Origin: CBDIDH01 sp965277595
Lineage (GTDB): Bacteria > Planctomycetota > Planctomycetia > Isosphaerales > Isosphaeraceae
Direction: 5' to 3'
DNA: 64,000 nt
Assembly: GCA_965277595.1 (NCBI GenBank)
Contig: CBDIDH010000002.1
Location: forward strand, 496,001-560,000
Below the pieces are notes generated by a model. The model did no database searches, was not told where the DNA came from, and saw nothing but the letters and a program-made list of their open reading frames with translations. The first letter of the stretch is position 1. Each line of letters opens with the position of its first letter. Positions 17,139 through 26,652 of the stretch are shown here, in pieces. The translations under genes were made by a program, and so were the position numbers.

Positions 17139-18335
17139 ATGATGTCGAAACTAGCCCGGGTCATCCTCAAGCCGAGGCGTGCCCGCCCGTTCTTCGCCCG
17201 ACACCCCTGGGTCTTCGTCACCTCCGTCGGTCGAGTCGATGGTGACCCCGCGCCGGGCGACGAGGTTGAGGTTTACAGCCACGAAGACCGGTTCGTCGCC
17301 CGGGGAATCTTCAACCCCAACAGCGCCATCCGGGTCCGCCTCTACCGATGGGACGGCGGCCCGCTTGATGACGCTTTCTGGACCGAACAGGTCGAAAAAG
17401 CCCTGCGTCTCCGCCTCAACGCCCTCGGCCTCGATCGGCCGTCCGCCGGTTATCGCCTGATTTCGAGCGAGGCCGACGGCCTTTCCGGCCTGACCGTGGA
17501 CCGTTACGACCGCTGGCTCGTCGCCCAGTTTACCAGCCTGGCGCTCTTTGAACGCCGCGAGCCGCTGGCACGCCTTTTAAAGGATTTGACGGGTGTCGAA
17601 GGCGTCTTGACCCGCACCGAGCGCATCACGGCCGAACAGGAAGGGATCACCACCCCTTTCGAGTCGGTTCTGGGCACCTTGCCGATTGCCCCGGCGGAGA
17701 TCGTCGAGCATGGCCTGACCTACTGGGTCGATTTTCGAGGGGGTCAAAAAACCGGCTTCTTTCTCGATCAGCGCGAGAACCGACTCGCTGCGGCGCAATA
17801 TTGCCGAGGGCGGTCGGTTCTGGACCTGTATTGCTACACGGGCGGATTCACGCTCAACGCCCTCAAGAACGGCGGCGCGAAATCAGCGCTCGGGGTCGAT
17901 AGCTCGGCGGTTGCGATCGAGGTGGCCCGGCATCACGCGACGATCAACGAGGTTCACGCCGCCCGGTTTGAAGCGGCCGACGCGCTGAACGCCCTGGAAT
18001 CGTTCCGCGGTCTCGGCGAGAAATTCGGCGTCGTGATCTGCGATCCCCCCAAGTTCGCGAGAAGCCCGCGCGGAGTCGAAGACGCCTTGAAGGCGTATCT
18101 CCGCCTGAATCGGTCGGCGATCGACGTGCTTGAGCCGGACGGAATTCTCGTAACCTGCTCGTGCTCGGGCCTGGTGGATCGCGGCCTTTTCGCCGACATG
18201 CTCGGTCAGGTCGCCGAGCTTTCAGGCCGTTCGATCCAGTTCCTCGAACAGCGCGGGCAGGCGAGCGACCACCCGGTTTCGGCCTCGTGCCTGGAAACCG
18301 AGTATCTCAAATGCCTGATCTGCCGGGTCGCCTGA
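17139..18335 (+). CDS. rlmI: Class I rRNA large-subunit methyltransferase, RlmI-type
   Basis: A 398-aa protein with an N-terminal PUA RNA-binding domain (about residues 1-80), a central EEHD-type region and a C-terminal Rossmann methyltransferase. Visible are FFLDQRENR, the SAM-binding VLDLYCYTGGFTLNAL, and the catalytic-loop motif DPPKFARSP. The family methylates C5 of a cytosine in 23S rRNA (C1962 in E. coli numbering); the exact target here is inferred. Tandem ATGs (17139 and 17142) follow GAAGGA; either could be used. Confidence 0.88.
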   Translation: MMSKLARVILKPRRARPFFARHPWVFVTSVGRVDGDPAPGDEVEVYSHEDRFVARGIFNPNSAIRVRLYRWDGGPLDDAFWTEQVEKALRLRLNALGLDRPSAGYRLISSEADGLSGLTVDRYDRWLVAQFTSLALFERREPLARLLKDLTGVEGVLTRTERITAEQEGITTPFESVLGTLPIAPAEIVEHGLTYWVDFRGGQKTGFFLDQRENRLAAAQYCRGRSVLDLYCYTGGFTLNALKNGGAKSALGVDSSAVAIEVARHHATINEVHAARFEAADALNALESFRGLGEKFGVVICDPPKFARSPRGVEDALKAYLRLNRSAIDVLEPDGILVTCSCSGLVDRGLFADMLGQVAELSGRSIQFLEQRGQASDHPVSASCLETEYLKCLICRVA

Positions 18336-18369
18336 TCGGGCACCTGAGCGCGGGGCATTAAGACGTTTT

Positions 18370-18420
18370 GATGACCGATGACCAGAGGAAAAATCCCTTG
18401 GTCATCGGTCATGGGTCATT
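18370..18420. repeat. Heptamer palindrome family A, copy 6
   Basis: GATGACCGATGACCAGAGG, centre AAAAATCCC, then GGTCATCGGTCATGGGTCAT. It follows the rlmI-like gene and could act as its 3' hairpin. Confidence 0.8.
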
Positions 18421-18548
18421 GAATCGATGCCATTCTCCGGCTGGGCTTGCCCGGATCGGCGACTTCGGCTATTCCAGAAGGGGGCAGGCTCAAGGAAGAG
18501 AGCGGCCTCAGCGCGTCTGAGAATGCACCGCAGGGAGGCAGCCGGGTC

Positions 18549-20888
18549 ATGTCCACACGTCGAGAATTCGCCGCGTTCGCGCTGGTGCTCGGCCTGCTGG
18601 TGGCGGCCTTGCTGCGCGAGAGCCTTTTTGGCGGGAAAATCCTCAGCGCGGCCGACGTCGTCTTTGTCTCGGCGAGCTTTCGGGACGTTGCCGGGCCTGA
18701 TTACGAGCCAGTCAACCGCCTGCTCACGGACCCCGTGCTTCAGTTTCAGCCCTGGCTGGAATTCAACAGGGCGATGCTCCGACGCGGCCGAATCCCCGTC
18801 TGGAACGATCGGGCCGGTTGCGGAACGCCACACCTGTCGAACAGTCAGAGCGCCGTCTTTGATCCGTTTCACCTGATCGCGTATCTCGGCAAGCTTCCCG
18901 AGGCGATCGCCTGGATGGCCGCGGCGCGGCTCTGGTTCGCGGGCCTGGGGACTTACCTGCTCGCGAGGTCGTGGGGGTTCGGAACCTGGGGACGTTGGTT
19001 CGCGGGCCTGTCGTACCCCTTCTGCGGCTTCCTGGTCGTCTGGCTGCTCTATCCGGTCACGGCGGCGGCGGTCTGGCTCCCCTGGCTCTTCTGGGCGTCG
19101 GATCGCGTGCTCGACGGTTCGGGACCGCGACGCGTCGGCCTTCTCGGTCTGATCGTCGGCGGCGTCTTCCTCGCGGGACACGTCCAGACGAGCGCGCATG
19201 TCTTGCTGGCGGGGGGACTTTATGTCCTCTGGCGGGCGATTCCAGGGCGGTTTGAAGGGGTCGGGGCGTGGGGAATGGGGGTCGGCCTGGGTCTGGTGAT
19301 CGCCGCGGTTTCGATTCTGCCGCTCGCGGTTTATCTGGGAAAGAGCCCGGTCTGGGCGGATCGAGGCCGCGAGAAGCCCTCGCCGTTTCAACTGACAAGG
19401 CCGAGAGTGCTCGACGCGGTCTGCACGGCGGTTCCGTATGCCTTCGGCAGTCAGAGACGAGGGCAACCGAACCTGGCGCGGGCGGTCGGCGTTCACAACC
19501 TCAACGAGTCGGCCGGCGGTTACGCGGGACTGGCGACCTTGATCTGGCTGGCGCCGACGGCCTGGCGATCGAGAAAGCAAGGCGATCGGATCGCCTTTTT
19601 GACGGCGCTGACGGCTGTTGGGTTCCTGGGTGCCTTCGGGTTCCCGCCCGTGGTGAATGGCCTGCGCGCGGTGCCGGTGCTCGACGTCATGGATCAGCGT
19701 CGGCTGACGCTCTGGGTGGCCTTTGGCCTGGTCCTGCTGGGGGGTGCGGGACTTGACCGACTGGCCGAGGTCAAACCGATCGGGGCGTCGCTCTGGGGGG
19801 GACTGGCGGCCTTGCTCTGCCTGGGATCGTTCGCCGCGGCGCAGGCGGGGCCGATGCTTCGCGGTCGCGCCGAGGCCCATTACGCGACCGCCGCGAGGAT
19901 CACCGAAGGGGCCGACCCGGCCGTCTATCGACACCGCGCCGACCGGCAGGTCCGGCAGGCAATCGAGCACCTTCCCAGGCAAGTTCGTCTCACCGCCGCG
20001 GAACTCGCCCTGCTCGCGGCCCTGGCGGCGTTGGCGGGCAGGGGAATGATTTCGTGGTCGGCGACGAAGGGGATTCTGCTCGCCTTGACGGTCGTCGAAC
20101 TTCTGGCCTTTGGAGACGCCCTGAATCCGGCGATCGACCCGGCCGACGATCGACCCGAGACCCGGTTGATCGCTCGATTGCGCGAAATCGGCGGTCGCCT
20201 GATCGGCGTTGGCGAGGAGTTTCCGCCGAATCTGGCGATGCGATACGGCCTCGCTGATCCGAGAAATTATGACTCGATCGAGCTGACCCGAAACCTCGAC
20301 TGGTTCGAACCCCTTTACGAGCCTGGCCAGACCGCTCGAACGAGCCGACGTACGGTGACCTGGGCCGGGGTCGCGCGCGCTCGTGAGCGACTCCGCGAGG
20401 CGGGGGTCGTCGCCGTCGTGGCCGCGACTCCGCCGCCGAAGGCATTTGGCGCAATCGCCGAGCGCATTGGTTCGGTCTGGCTCGCCAGGATGGATGCCGA
20501 GCCGATCGCCTCGACTCTCGCGGGTGATCGGCCGACCTCATCACGGTTCGATCAGGATCGGATCGGGATCTCGATTGTTTGCGGAAGTAAGACGACGTTG
20601 ATTGTTCGAGAGACGTTTGACCCTGGCTGGCGCGCGGACGTGGACGGGCGACCGGCCGCGATCGCGCCGTATCGAGGGACGTTTTTGTCGGTCGGACTTG
20701 AGGCGGGGTCGCATCGGCTGAGGCTGGTTTACGATCCCTGGGAAGTCCGCGCCGCGCGGTCGATGACGCTCGTGGCGTTGTCGGTCGCGGTTTTCGCCTT
20801 GACGGGTTTTCGCCCGATCCGATCTACTCGATTTCCCGGTCAGGGGCTTGGACCGTTCCGGGCCGTCGGGTTAGAATCGGATTTGTGA
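18549..20888 (+). CDS. YfhO-like multi-spanning membrane protein
   Basis: A 779-aa protein with about a dozen hydrophobic segments over residues 8-560, then a soluble beta-rich C-terminal part with one last helix near 735-755. Features such as WNDRAGCGTPHLSNSQSAVFDP after the first helix, and the end domain with FDPGWRADVDGRPAAI and SHRLRLVYDP, match the bacterial YfhO family. Those are GT-C-like proteins, and one Bacillus member is implicated in lipoteichoic-acid glycosylation. Here a role in transferring sugar from a lipid carrier outside the membrane is inference. GGGAGG precedes the ATG at 18549; the frame is open earlier without support. Confidence 0.75.
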   Translation: MSTRREFAAFALVLGLLVAALLRESLFGGKILSAADVVFVSASFRDVAGPDYEPVNRLLTDPVLQFQPWLEFNRAMLRRGRIPVWNDRAGCGTPHLSNSQSAVFDPFHLIAYLGKLPEAIAWMAAARLWFAGLGTYLLARSWGFGTWGRWFAGLSYPFCGFLVVWLLYPVTAAAVWLPWLFWASDRVLDGSGPRRVGLLGLIVGGVFLAGHVQTSAHVLLAGGLYVLWRAIPGRFEGVGAWGMGVGLGLVIAAVSILPLAVYLGKSPVWADRGREKPSPFQLTRPRVLDAVCTAVPYAFGSQRRGQPNLARAVGVHNLNESAGGYAGLATLIWLAPTAWRSRKQGDRIAFLTALTAVGFLGAFGFPPVVNGLRAVPVLDVMDQRRLTLWVAFGLVLLGGAGLDRLAEVKPIGASLWGGLAALLCLGSFAAAQAGPMLRGRAEAHYATAARITEGADPAVYRHRADRQVRQAIEHLPRQVRLTAAELALLAALAALAGRGMISWSATKGILLALTVVELLAFGDALNPAIDPADDRPETRLIARLREIGGRLIGVGEEFPPNLAMRYGLADPRNYDSIELTRNLDWFEPLYEPGQTARTSRRTVTWAGVARARERLREAGVVAVVAATPPPKAFGAIAERIGSVWLARMDAEPIASTLAGDRPTSSRFDQDRIGISIVCGSKTTLIVRETFDPGWRADVDGRPAAIAPYRGTFLSVGLEAGSHRLRLVYDPWEVRAARSMTLVALSVAVFALTGFRPIRSTRFPGQGLGPFRAVGLESDL

Positions 20889-20936
20889 TCTCCACCGGAA
20901 TTCCTGGCCGGCTTATCACCGAGGGAAGAGACGCTG

Positions 20937-21245
20937 ATGGTCCACTTCACGTGTGATCTCTGCGGGAAAGATTTGACCGCCTCTGGCGACGCTCGCTACG
21001 TGGTCAAGATCGAGGCATTCGCCGGGTTTGACCCCACCGAGATCACGGAGGAAGACCTTGACGGCGACCACATGGAAGCCGTCTCCGAACTCCTCCAGCG
21101 CGACGAGGCGCTCTCGTCGGACGAGCTTACCGCCCGCCTTCACAAGGGCTTCCGGTTCGATCTCTGCCCCGCCTGTCACGCCAAGTTTCTCAAAGACCCG
21201 CTCGGCAAGGAATTCTTGCGGTCTTTTGACTTCAGCAAGAATTAA
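20937..21245 (+). CDS. Small protein with two CxxC motifs
   Basis: A 102-aa protein with CDLCGKDL near residue 6 and CPACHAKF near residue 77, a plausible Cys4 zinc site closed over an acidic helical middle (EITEEDLDGDHMEAVSELLQ). I do not recognise the family. The start follows GAGGGAAGAG. It lies 48 bp after the YfhO-like gene on the same strand and ends at a strong bidirectional terminator. Confidence 0.65.
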   Translation: MVHFTCDLCGKDLTASGDARYVVKIEAFAGFDPTEITEEDLDGDHMEAVSELLQRDEALSSDELTARLHKGFRFDLCPACHAKFLKDPLGKEFLRSFDFSKN

Positions 21246-21295
21246 TTCCTCCTTGAGCGGTTCCCCGGCGGACCTGCCCCGCTAATTGAACTCTT

Positions 21296-21348
21296 CGAAA
21301 AACGCAACGATCCCCCGACAGCGTTCGAGGGATCGTTGCGTCTTCTTT
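21296..21348. terminator. Bidirectional rho-independent terminator
   Basis: ACGCAACGATCCC (21302-21314) pairs perfectly with GGGATCGTTGCGT (21329-21341). On the plus strand TCTTCTTTTTTT follows; on the minus strand the stem is followed by TTTTTCG. It separates the convergent Cys4-protein and kinase genes. Confidence 0.9.
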
Positions 21349-21366
21349 TTTTCGGTTTGTCTCGGC

Positions 21367-22659
21367 TCAGCGCGCCGCGAGGAAGACGACGTTGGTGACG
21401 ACCGAGAGGGCCAGGATCATCGCCATCGCGGCGATGACGCTGTTGCGTCCATTGACGTAGCCGGCCATCTCAACAAGCTGAGACTCGGTCGCGCCCGCGG
21501 CGGTCTGCTCGGTCGATTCGCCCTGAGAAAGCTTCGCCAGGGCCTCGGTCTTCTGACCGGCAATCATCGGGCTGTCACCGGCGACAAGGCATTTCAGGTC
21601 GAGAATCAGGTCGTCGGGCGTTCGATACCGGTTGTCCCGGTTCTTGGCCATCATCGTCTCGATGACCATGCCGACGCCGCTGGAAAGGCTTGTGTTGATG
21701 TGGTCGGGGGGCGTCAGGACGGCGTTCTTGTCAACGTGCTGCCGCATGACGTCGGTCGGTGTCTCGCCGTCGTAAGGGACCTGACCGGTAACCATGTGAT
21801 AAAAGGTCGCGCCGAGGCTGTAGATATCGGCGCGGATGTCGACGTCCACCTGGCCACGAACCTGCTCGGGGCTGATGTAATAGGGGGTGCCGATCGCCAT
21901 CCCGGCCTCGGACATCGCCCATTTTTCATCGGCGGTGAGCCGGGCGAGACCAAGGTCGGCGAGCTTGACGTTGCCGTCCCTGGTCAAGATCACGTTCTCG
22001 GGCTTGATGTCGCGGTGGATCAGGCCGCGCTCGTGGGCATGCTTGAGGGCCTCGGCCACGGCCATGACGATCCGGATCGCGGTCTTTTCCTCGTACCGCT
22101 TGGTTTTTTCGAGGGCGTCCTTGATCGTGGAGCCTTCGACGTATTCCATGACGAAGAAGTGATGATTGTCGACCTCGCCGGCATCGATCGCGTTGACGAT
22201 GTTGTTGTGCGAGAGCTTGGCGGCGATCTTGGCTTCGCGGTCGAACCGCTTGATGAATTCCTTGTTCTGCGCCAGGGCGTCGAGCAAGATCTTCACGGCG
22301 ACGATGCGGTCAACGCTCGTCTGGCGGGCCTTGAAGACCATGCCCATCGAGCCTTTGCCGAGGCGTTCAATGATCTGGTAGCCGGGAATCTCAAACTTCT
22401 TGTTCGGCTCGCCAACCTCGGTCCGGAGGCGAATGGCCTGGCTCTTGGTGAGAACCTTGGCCTCGATCATGATGTCGAGAAGTCCGCGCGTCTCGTCCCC
22501 CTTGGCCGAGAGCTTGGCCCGGTGCGACTTGCACATCTCGATTTCGGGAGGCGTCGCGAGACCCCGGCGAAGGATCGTCTTTTCGAGGTTGTACTCATTC
22601 AGACTCGAAAGCGTTTTCGAGTCCTTCACCGGGGGATTGCTCTCGGTCGAGGTGGCCAT
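21367..22659 (-). CDS. Membrane-anchored Ser/Thr protein kinase (PknB-like)
   Basis: A 430-aa protein. The N-terminal 90 residues are helical and unassigned. The kinase domain (about 94-360) has the glycine loop GKGSMG (101-106), the ATP-binding Lys in AVKILL (123), the catalytic HRDIKPEN (215-222) and DLG (235-237), the latter in place of DFG as is common in this family, then GTPYYISPEQ. A single transmembrane helix lies near the C-terminus (about 406-427), followed by only three residues, so there is no extracellular sensor domain. It would phosphorylate Ser/Thr on cytosolic targets. It appears monocistronic. Confidence 0.92.
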   Translation of the reverse strand: MATSTESNPPVKDSKTLSSLNEYNLEKTILRRGLATPPEIEMCKSHRAKLSAKGDETRGLLDIMIEAKVLTKSQAIRLRTEVGEPNKKFEIPGYQIIERLGKGSMGMVFKARQTSVDRIVAVKILLDALAQNKEFIKRFDREAKIAAKLSHNNIVNAIDAGEVDNHHFFVMEYVEGSTIKDALEKTKRYEEKTAIRIVMAVAEALKHAHERGLIHRDIKPENVILTRDGNVKLADLGLARLTADEKWAMSEAGMAIGTPYYISPEQVRGQVDVDIRADIYSLGATFYHMVTGQVPYDGETPTDVMRQHVDKNAVLTPPDHINTSLSSGVGMVIETMMAKNRDNRYRTPDDLILDLKCLVAGDSPMIAGQKTEALAKLSQGESTEQTAAGATESQLVEMAGYVNGRNSVIAAMAMILALSVVTNVVFLAAR

Positions 22660-22945
22660 CTAGCCGTCTCCCAGGGAAACCGTCGAGGCGCAGTGACGGG
22701 ACGCGCGCTCCGCCCGAGACCGGACCCTCGGATTGTCTTGATCCATCGAAACGGTCGGCGCCCGGTGGAAGAATGTGGTTTTCCGGGCACCCGAACCTAA
22801 GGTGATTCTTAATCGTCAATTATGGGCGCACCGCTCCACTTGTCAACGCAATTCTTTCGCAAGCGCGCGCTTGCCCGAAACGCGTGGCGGGTCGACCTCA
22901 ATTCCCTGGAATCCGGGTCGACCCGCACTGGACTTCGCATCCTTA

Positions 22946-24715
22946 TTAAAGGCCGCTTAGATCCGCGGCGAAGACCTGCGCGCCTTCCTTGAGGTGAAGG
23001 CGGTCGACCATCTCAGCCGAGGCGGGGACGGTCAGGCTCTTGAGCGGCGGAATGCAGAGCCCGGCGAGCACCGACGGCGCGTGCGTTTCATCCACCGACT
23101 TGCCACCGAGCGCGAGGCCGTTCAGGATCAGCGGCGAGTGGTTCACGATCTTGATCTTGAACGTCTCCTTGCCTTTATCGCGAGGCCCGCGCGAAAGGTG
23201 GATCTGAACGAGGTGGGCGAGCATCGCCTCGGCAACGGCATCGCCGACCCGGATTGCCCTGGTCTCTTCCGACGGGTTCGCGGTCGACGTTGACGCGGTC
23301 TCGGTGAGCTTGACCCGTGATTCACCGATCGGAATCCAGTCCGTTCCCGACGGGTGACTTGCCGCGAGCCGGATCTCGGCCGAGGCCCCCTTGAAGGTCA
23401 GCTTGCAGGCGAGCGACGGACCGGCCGGACGTTCGGGAACGCCTTCCTCGGCGGTCAGACCAATCACCGGGGTTTTCGCCCAGACCTTGCGAAGACCGGC
23501 GATCAGGTCGGCTGGTTGCTCGCCCTCGGCCGTGACCTCCCAGTACAGCGTGCCGACATCCCCCCGCGCGGAGGGCTTCTCCGAGCGTTCCAGCCCTTCG
23601 ACCATCGAGCGGGCGAGGGCGATCTCGCTGGCGTTGCCCCACCCCTGCGAGAGCCGACCGACCTGCGCCCACTCGATTCCCGAGGTGGCGTACCAGATGG
23701 CCATCTGCGCAACCGTCCGCGGGGCCTTGGTTTCGGCAAGGCGTTCAATCATGGCCTTGGTTCGCGTGTCGTCGGTCCACTGGTCAATCCCGCTGATTCG
23801 CAAGACCTCTCCCTTGGCCGGGATGATGGGCTTCGCTTCGGCGTTGGGACCATTCAGACTGACAACAGAGGTCGGCAGGTGGCGAACCTGCTTCGGCTCA
23901 AAGGTCGCCTCGGGAAGGCCCGTCGGCGGCACCGATCGAAATCCCCCTCCCATGCCTCCCATGCCCATACCGCCCATGCCACCGCCCATGCCTCCCATGC
24001 CACCGCCCATACCTCCCATGCCGCCCATCATCCCGGACATGAGGGAACGAGTATCCCAGCTATCGCGGTCGCCGATCAGGTTCATGATCAGGCGTCCGAG
24101 CATCATCAAGCCCATCATCGGCGGCATGGTGCCCGACCTTCCCATGCCCCCCATCGCTCCGCCACGGCCAGTCATACCGCCTCCCATGCCGCCGCCCATG
24201 CCGCCGCCCATGCCGCCGCCCATGCCGCCGCCCATGCCTCCCATTCCGCCCATGCCCATACCGCCCATGCCGCCGCCCATGCCTCCCATGCCGCCTCCCA
24301 TACCGCCCATGCCACCCATACCACCGCCCATGCCACCCATGCCGGCGAACTGGCTGGTTGCGCTGGAGGCGATCAGGCCGGGGGGCAGGACGACGCGGAG
24401 CTTGCGGTCGGTGCGGTTTGTGATCGAGAGCTTGATCCGGCCGTCGCCGATGCCCTCGGCCGAGGCGGAAATCTGGCCGGTCTTGAGCCCTTTGAGGACG
24501 TCGATTGTCGGAACCTCTTCGGAGTCGGTCGGCGTGGATTCCTCGGTGGTGTTGTGCGTGGTTTTGACGTGTTTGACCGCGACGACCCGGCTTGACCGGG
24601 CCTTCGGCGAGGCCGCGAGAAGCGGAGAGCCAAGCAAGGTCAGGCTCACTCCCAGAATTCCGACGCGGAGCATTGTTCGATGACGGAAAATGAACGGATG
24701 ACAGGCGTTACGCAT
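22946..24715 (-). CDS. Secreted protein with long Gly/Met repeat
   Basis: A 589-aa protein. The start at 24715 follows AAAGGGG, and an N-terminal signal peptide ends near LLAASPKA. Residues about 70-125 are an ordinary domain (LSITNRTDRKLRVVLPPG). Two blocks of GMGGMGGG-type repeats follow, at about 125-190 and 225-260 (DNA about 23950-24340). The C-terminal 300 residues are globular, with WATSGIEWAQVGRLSQGWGN and a C-terminal NHSPLILNGLALGG. I do not recognise a family. The repeats are low-complexity and probably flexible; Met-rich runs might bind copper, which is speculation. Repeat number may vary between strains. Confidence 0.65.
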   Translation of the reverse strand: MRNACHPFIFRHRTMLRVGILGVSLTLLGSPLLAASPKARSSRVVAVKHVKTTHNTTEESTPTDSEEVPTIDVLKGLKTGQISASAEGIGDGRIKLSITNRTDRKLRVVLPPGLIASSATSQFAGMGGMGGGMGGMGGMGGGMGGMGGGMGGMGMGGMGGMGGGMGGGMGGGMGGGMGGGMTGRGGAMGGMGRSGTMPPMMGLMMLGRLIMNLIGDRDSWDTRSLMSGMMGGMGGMGGGMGGMGGGMGGMGMGGMGGGFRSVPPTGLPEATFEPKQVRHLPTSVVSLNGPNAEAKPIIPAKGEVLRISGIDQWTDDTRTKAMIERLAETKAPRTVAQMAIWYATSGIEWAQVGRLSQGWGNASEIALARSMVEGLERSEKPSARGDVGTLYWEVTAEGEQPADLIAGLRKVWAKTPVIGLTAEEGVPERPAGPSLACKLTFKGASAEIRLAASHPSGTDWIPIGESRVKLTETASTSTANPSEETRAIRVGDAVAEAMLAHLVQIHLSRGPRDKGKETFKIKIVNHSPLILNGLALGGKSVDETHAPSVLAGLCIPPLKSLTVPASAEMVDRLHLKEGAQVFAADLSGL

Positions 24716-25586
24716 GGCAAGAAAACCCCTTTACGTGAGCAAGCGGGGGGTGGAGCTGTCCCGGGCCGCGTGGGCGTGCCAGGACGATCCGCAACCCAAG
24801 TCTGGAGGGAATGAGACAGGTGATGTCGCGGTCCGTGATCGCCAGGATGACGATTACGGTCGGAGGGCGTGGAGATGCGTCGCGCTCGGAAGAAAGTCGG
24901 TCTCTGCGTCCGGTGAAAGAGCGAGCCGGACTCGACCTCAATCAACTCAATGCGAGCGGACGTTGGGGCGGGCGGGGACGATCAACAGCGTAACGGGGGT
25001 TTCGGCCGCGCAAGCGAAAAGTGAGCGAGGTTGCCCCGAGGAACGGGCAACTTTTTCGAGGCGACGACCAGGATGGAGAAGGGGCTGAATCTAGCCCGGG
25101 TCTTGTCGGGCCCACCACTGGAAAGACCGACGACCACCCGAAAACCGGGGCTGATCCGCGCGGGCGATACCGATCGAACGCGGACGAGCGAATGAGTGAC
25201 CCTCGTCGGTCGAAGGTCTTCGAGGAGGGTCCGGCTCAGGGCCGAGGATCGAAAGGGAGCGGCGATGTTCGCCGCGAGGAGGATGAGCGAAAGGAGATTA
25301 CGGGACCAGAATGTGATCTGGCTAGACTGGCGCATTGCCCACTCTGCTAAAGGAAGTCAGACGACCTCGTCCTCGCAAGTTTAACCCGCCGCGTGGGGGA
25401 CGTCAAGCATGCTTTCTTGTTTCCAGGGTTGTTTCTTGTCGGAATGGGTATTGTGGTCAAGGAGGTTTTGGATCAGATGCAAAAAGGGCAAAGGGCAAAG
25501 GGCAAAGGGCAAAGGGCAGAAGGAATAAGGCGCGCCATGGAAGCGCGTGCGAGGGAGGGGCAAGACGGGGATGAGGAGACTTGGCG
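24716..25586. other. Long intergenic region without a supported gene
   Basis: 871 bp between two minus-strand genes. Open frames exist on both strands but none has both a ribosome site and recognisable protein character. Near 25480-25527 there is a direct tandem of AAAGGGC heptamers. The part next to 24716 should carry the promoter of the Gly/Met-repeat gene. Confidence 0.5.
25480..25527. repeat. Heptamer tandem, family B, copy 3 (one arm only)
   Basis: About six direct AAAGGGC units in a row, without the inverted arm that the other family B copies have. Confidence 0.85.
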
Positions 25587-26573
25587 TTAACTGTGGCCGA
25601 GGACGGGGTGGGGATGATAGGGCTCGGCCAGGGCCTGAAGTTCGGAGGGGTCGAGCCGGAGGTCGAGCGCGGCAAGGGCGTCGTCGAGGTGGTGAGGCTT
25701 GGAGGCGCCGATGATCGGCGCGGTAACGCCGGGTTGGCCGAGGAGCCAGGCCAGGGCGACCTGGGCATTTGAGACGCCGCGAGCTCGGGCAATCTCGCCG
25801 ACACGATCGACGACCGAGAAATCGCTCTCCTGATAATAAAGCTTGTGGGCGAAGTCGTCGGTTTTGGCGCGGCTGGTCTCGCCGCGAGACGCGGTCTTGC
25901 TTCGGTTGCCGGCGAGGAAGCCGCGCGCGAGCGGGCTCCAGGGAAGCAGGCCAATTCCCTCGGATCGGCAGAGCGGGATCATCTCTCGCTCCTCTTCGCG
26001 ATAGACGAGGTTGTAGTGATTCTGCATGGTCACGAATCGCGCCAGGCCCCGTTTTTCCGAGGTGTGGAGCATCTTCGCCATCTGCCAGGCGAACATCGAC
26101 GAGGCTCCGATATCGAGGGCCTTGCCCGATTTCACGACGGCGTCGAGGGCTTCGAGGGTTTCCTCGACAGGCGTGGTCGGGTCAAACCGGTGGATCTGGT
26201 AAAGGTCGACGTAATCGACCTTGAGCCGTTTCAGGCTGGCGTCGATGGCGTGGCGGATGTGCTTGCGCGAGAGGCCGCGTTCGTTGGCGGTCGGGCCGGT
26301 CGGGTTGAAAACCTTGGTGGCGATGACGAGCTGTTCGCGAGGGATCGCCAGGTCGCGGAGTGCCCGGCCGAGAACCTCTTCGCTGGCGCCGTCGGAGTAC
26401 ATGTCGGCGGTGTCGAAGAAGTTGATTCCGGCTTCCCAGGCGCGTCGGAAGAAGGGGCGGCTCGCCTCCTCGTCGAGAACCCAGGGGCGCCACTGGCTAC
26501 TTCCGTAGGTCATGCAGCCGAGGCAGATTCGCGAGACCTTCACACCGGCCCGGCCGAGATTCACGAGTTCCAT
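25587..26573 (-). CDS. Aldo/keto reductase
   Basis: A 328-aa NADPH-dependent oxidoreductase of the TIM-barrel aldo/keto reductase family. The catalytic tetrad is visible as FFDTADMYS (Asp and Tyr, about residues 49-55), the Lys in VIATKVFNP (about 84) and the His in LYQIHRFDP (about 125). The cofactor region is LPWSPLARGFLAG and ITAPIIGAS-like near 285. It resembles the YghZ/YajO-type subgroup. It would reduce aldehydes or ketones in the cytosol; the substrate is unknown. The ATG at 26573 gives the family N-terminus. It is followed on the same strand only by the non-coding gap. Confidence 0.9.
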   Translation of the reverse strand: MELVNLGRAGVKVSRICLGCMTYGSSQWRPWVLDEEASRPFFRRAWEAGINFFDTADMYSDGASEEVLGRALRDLAIPREQLVIATKVFNPTGPTANERGLSRKHIRHAIDASLKRLKVDYVDLYQIHRFDPTTPVEETLEALDAVVKSGKALDIGASSMFAWQMAKMLHTSEKRGLARFVTMQNHYNLVYREEEREMIPLCRSEGIGLLPWSPLARGFLAGNRSKTASRGETSRAKTDDFAHKLYYQESDFSVVDRVGEIARARGVSNAQVALAWLLGQPGVTAPIIGASKPHHLDDALAALDLRLDPSELQALAEPYHPHPVLGHS

Positions 26574-26652
26574 GACGATTCCCAGAGCCACGTCGAACGA
26601 TGGAACGTCCACGCTCAAGTCCGGCGATTATTCTACACTGCCGCGGCCCGTT

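Noticed and set aside
21286..22800. 504-codon plus-strand frame opposite the Ser/Thr kinase
   Set aside because: It mirrors the kinase gene, crosses the terminator at 21296-21348, and has no recognisable domain.
23354..24683. Two long plus-strand frames with His/Ala and Pro/Met repeats
   Set aside because: They are antisense translations of the Gly/Met repeat. The minus-strand frame has a signal peptide and ribosome site; these do not.
24982..25335. Minus-strand frame of 117 codons in the long intergenic gap
   Set aside because: It begins with a hydrophobic stretch but lacks a ribosome site and any family resemblance; composition is typical of chance frames. Not enough support.
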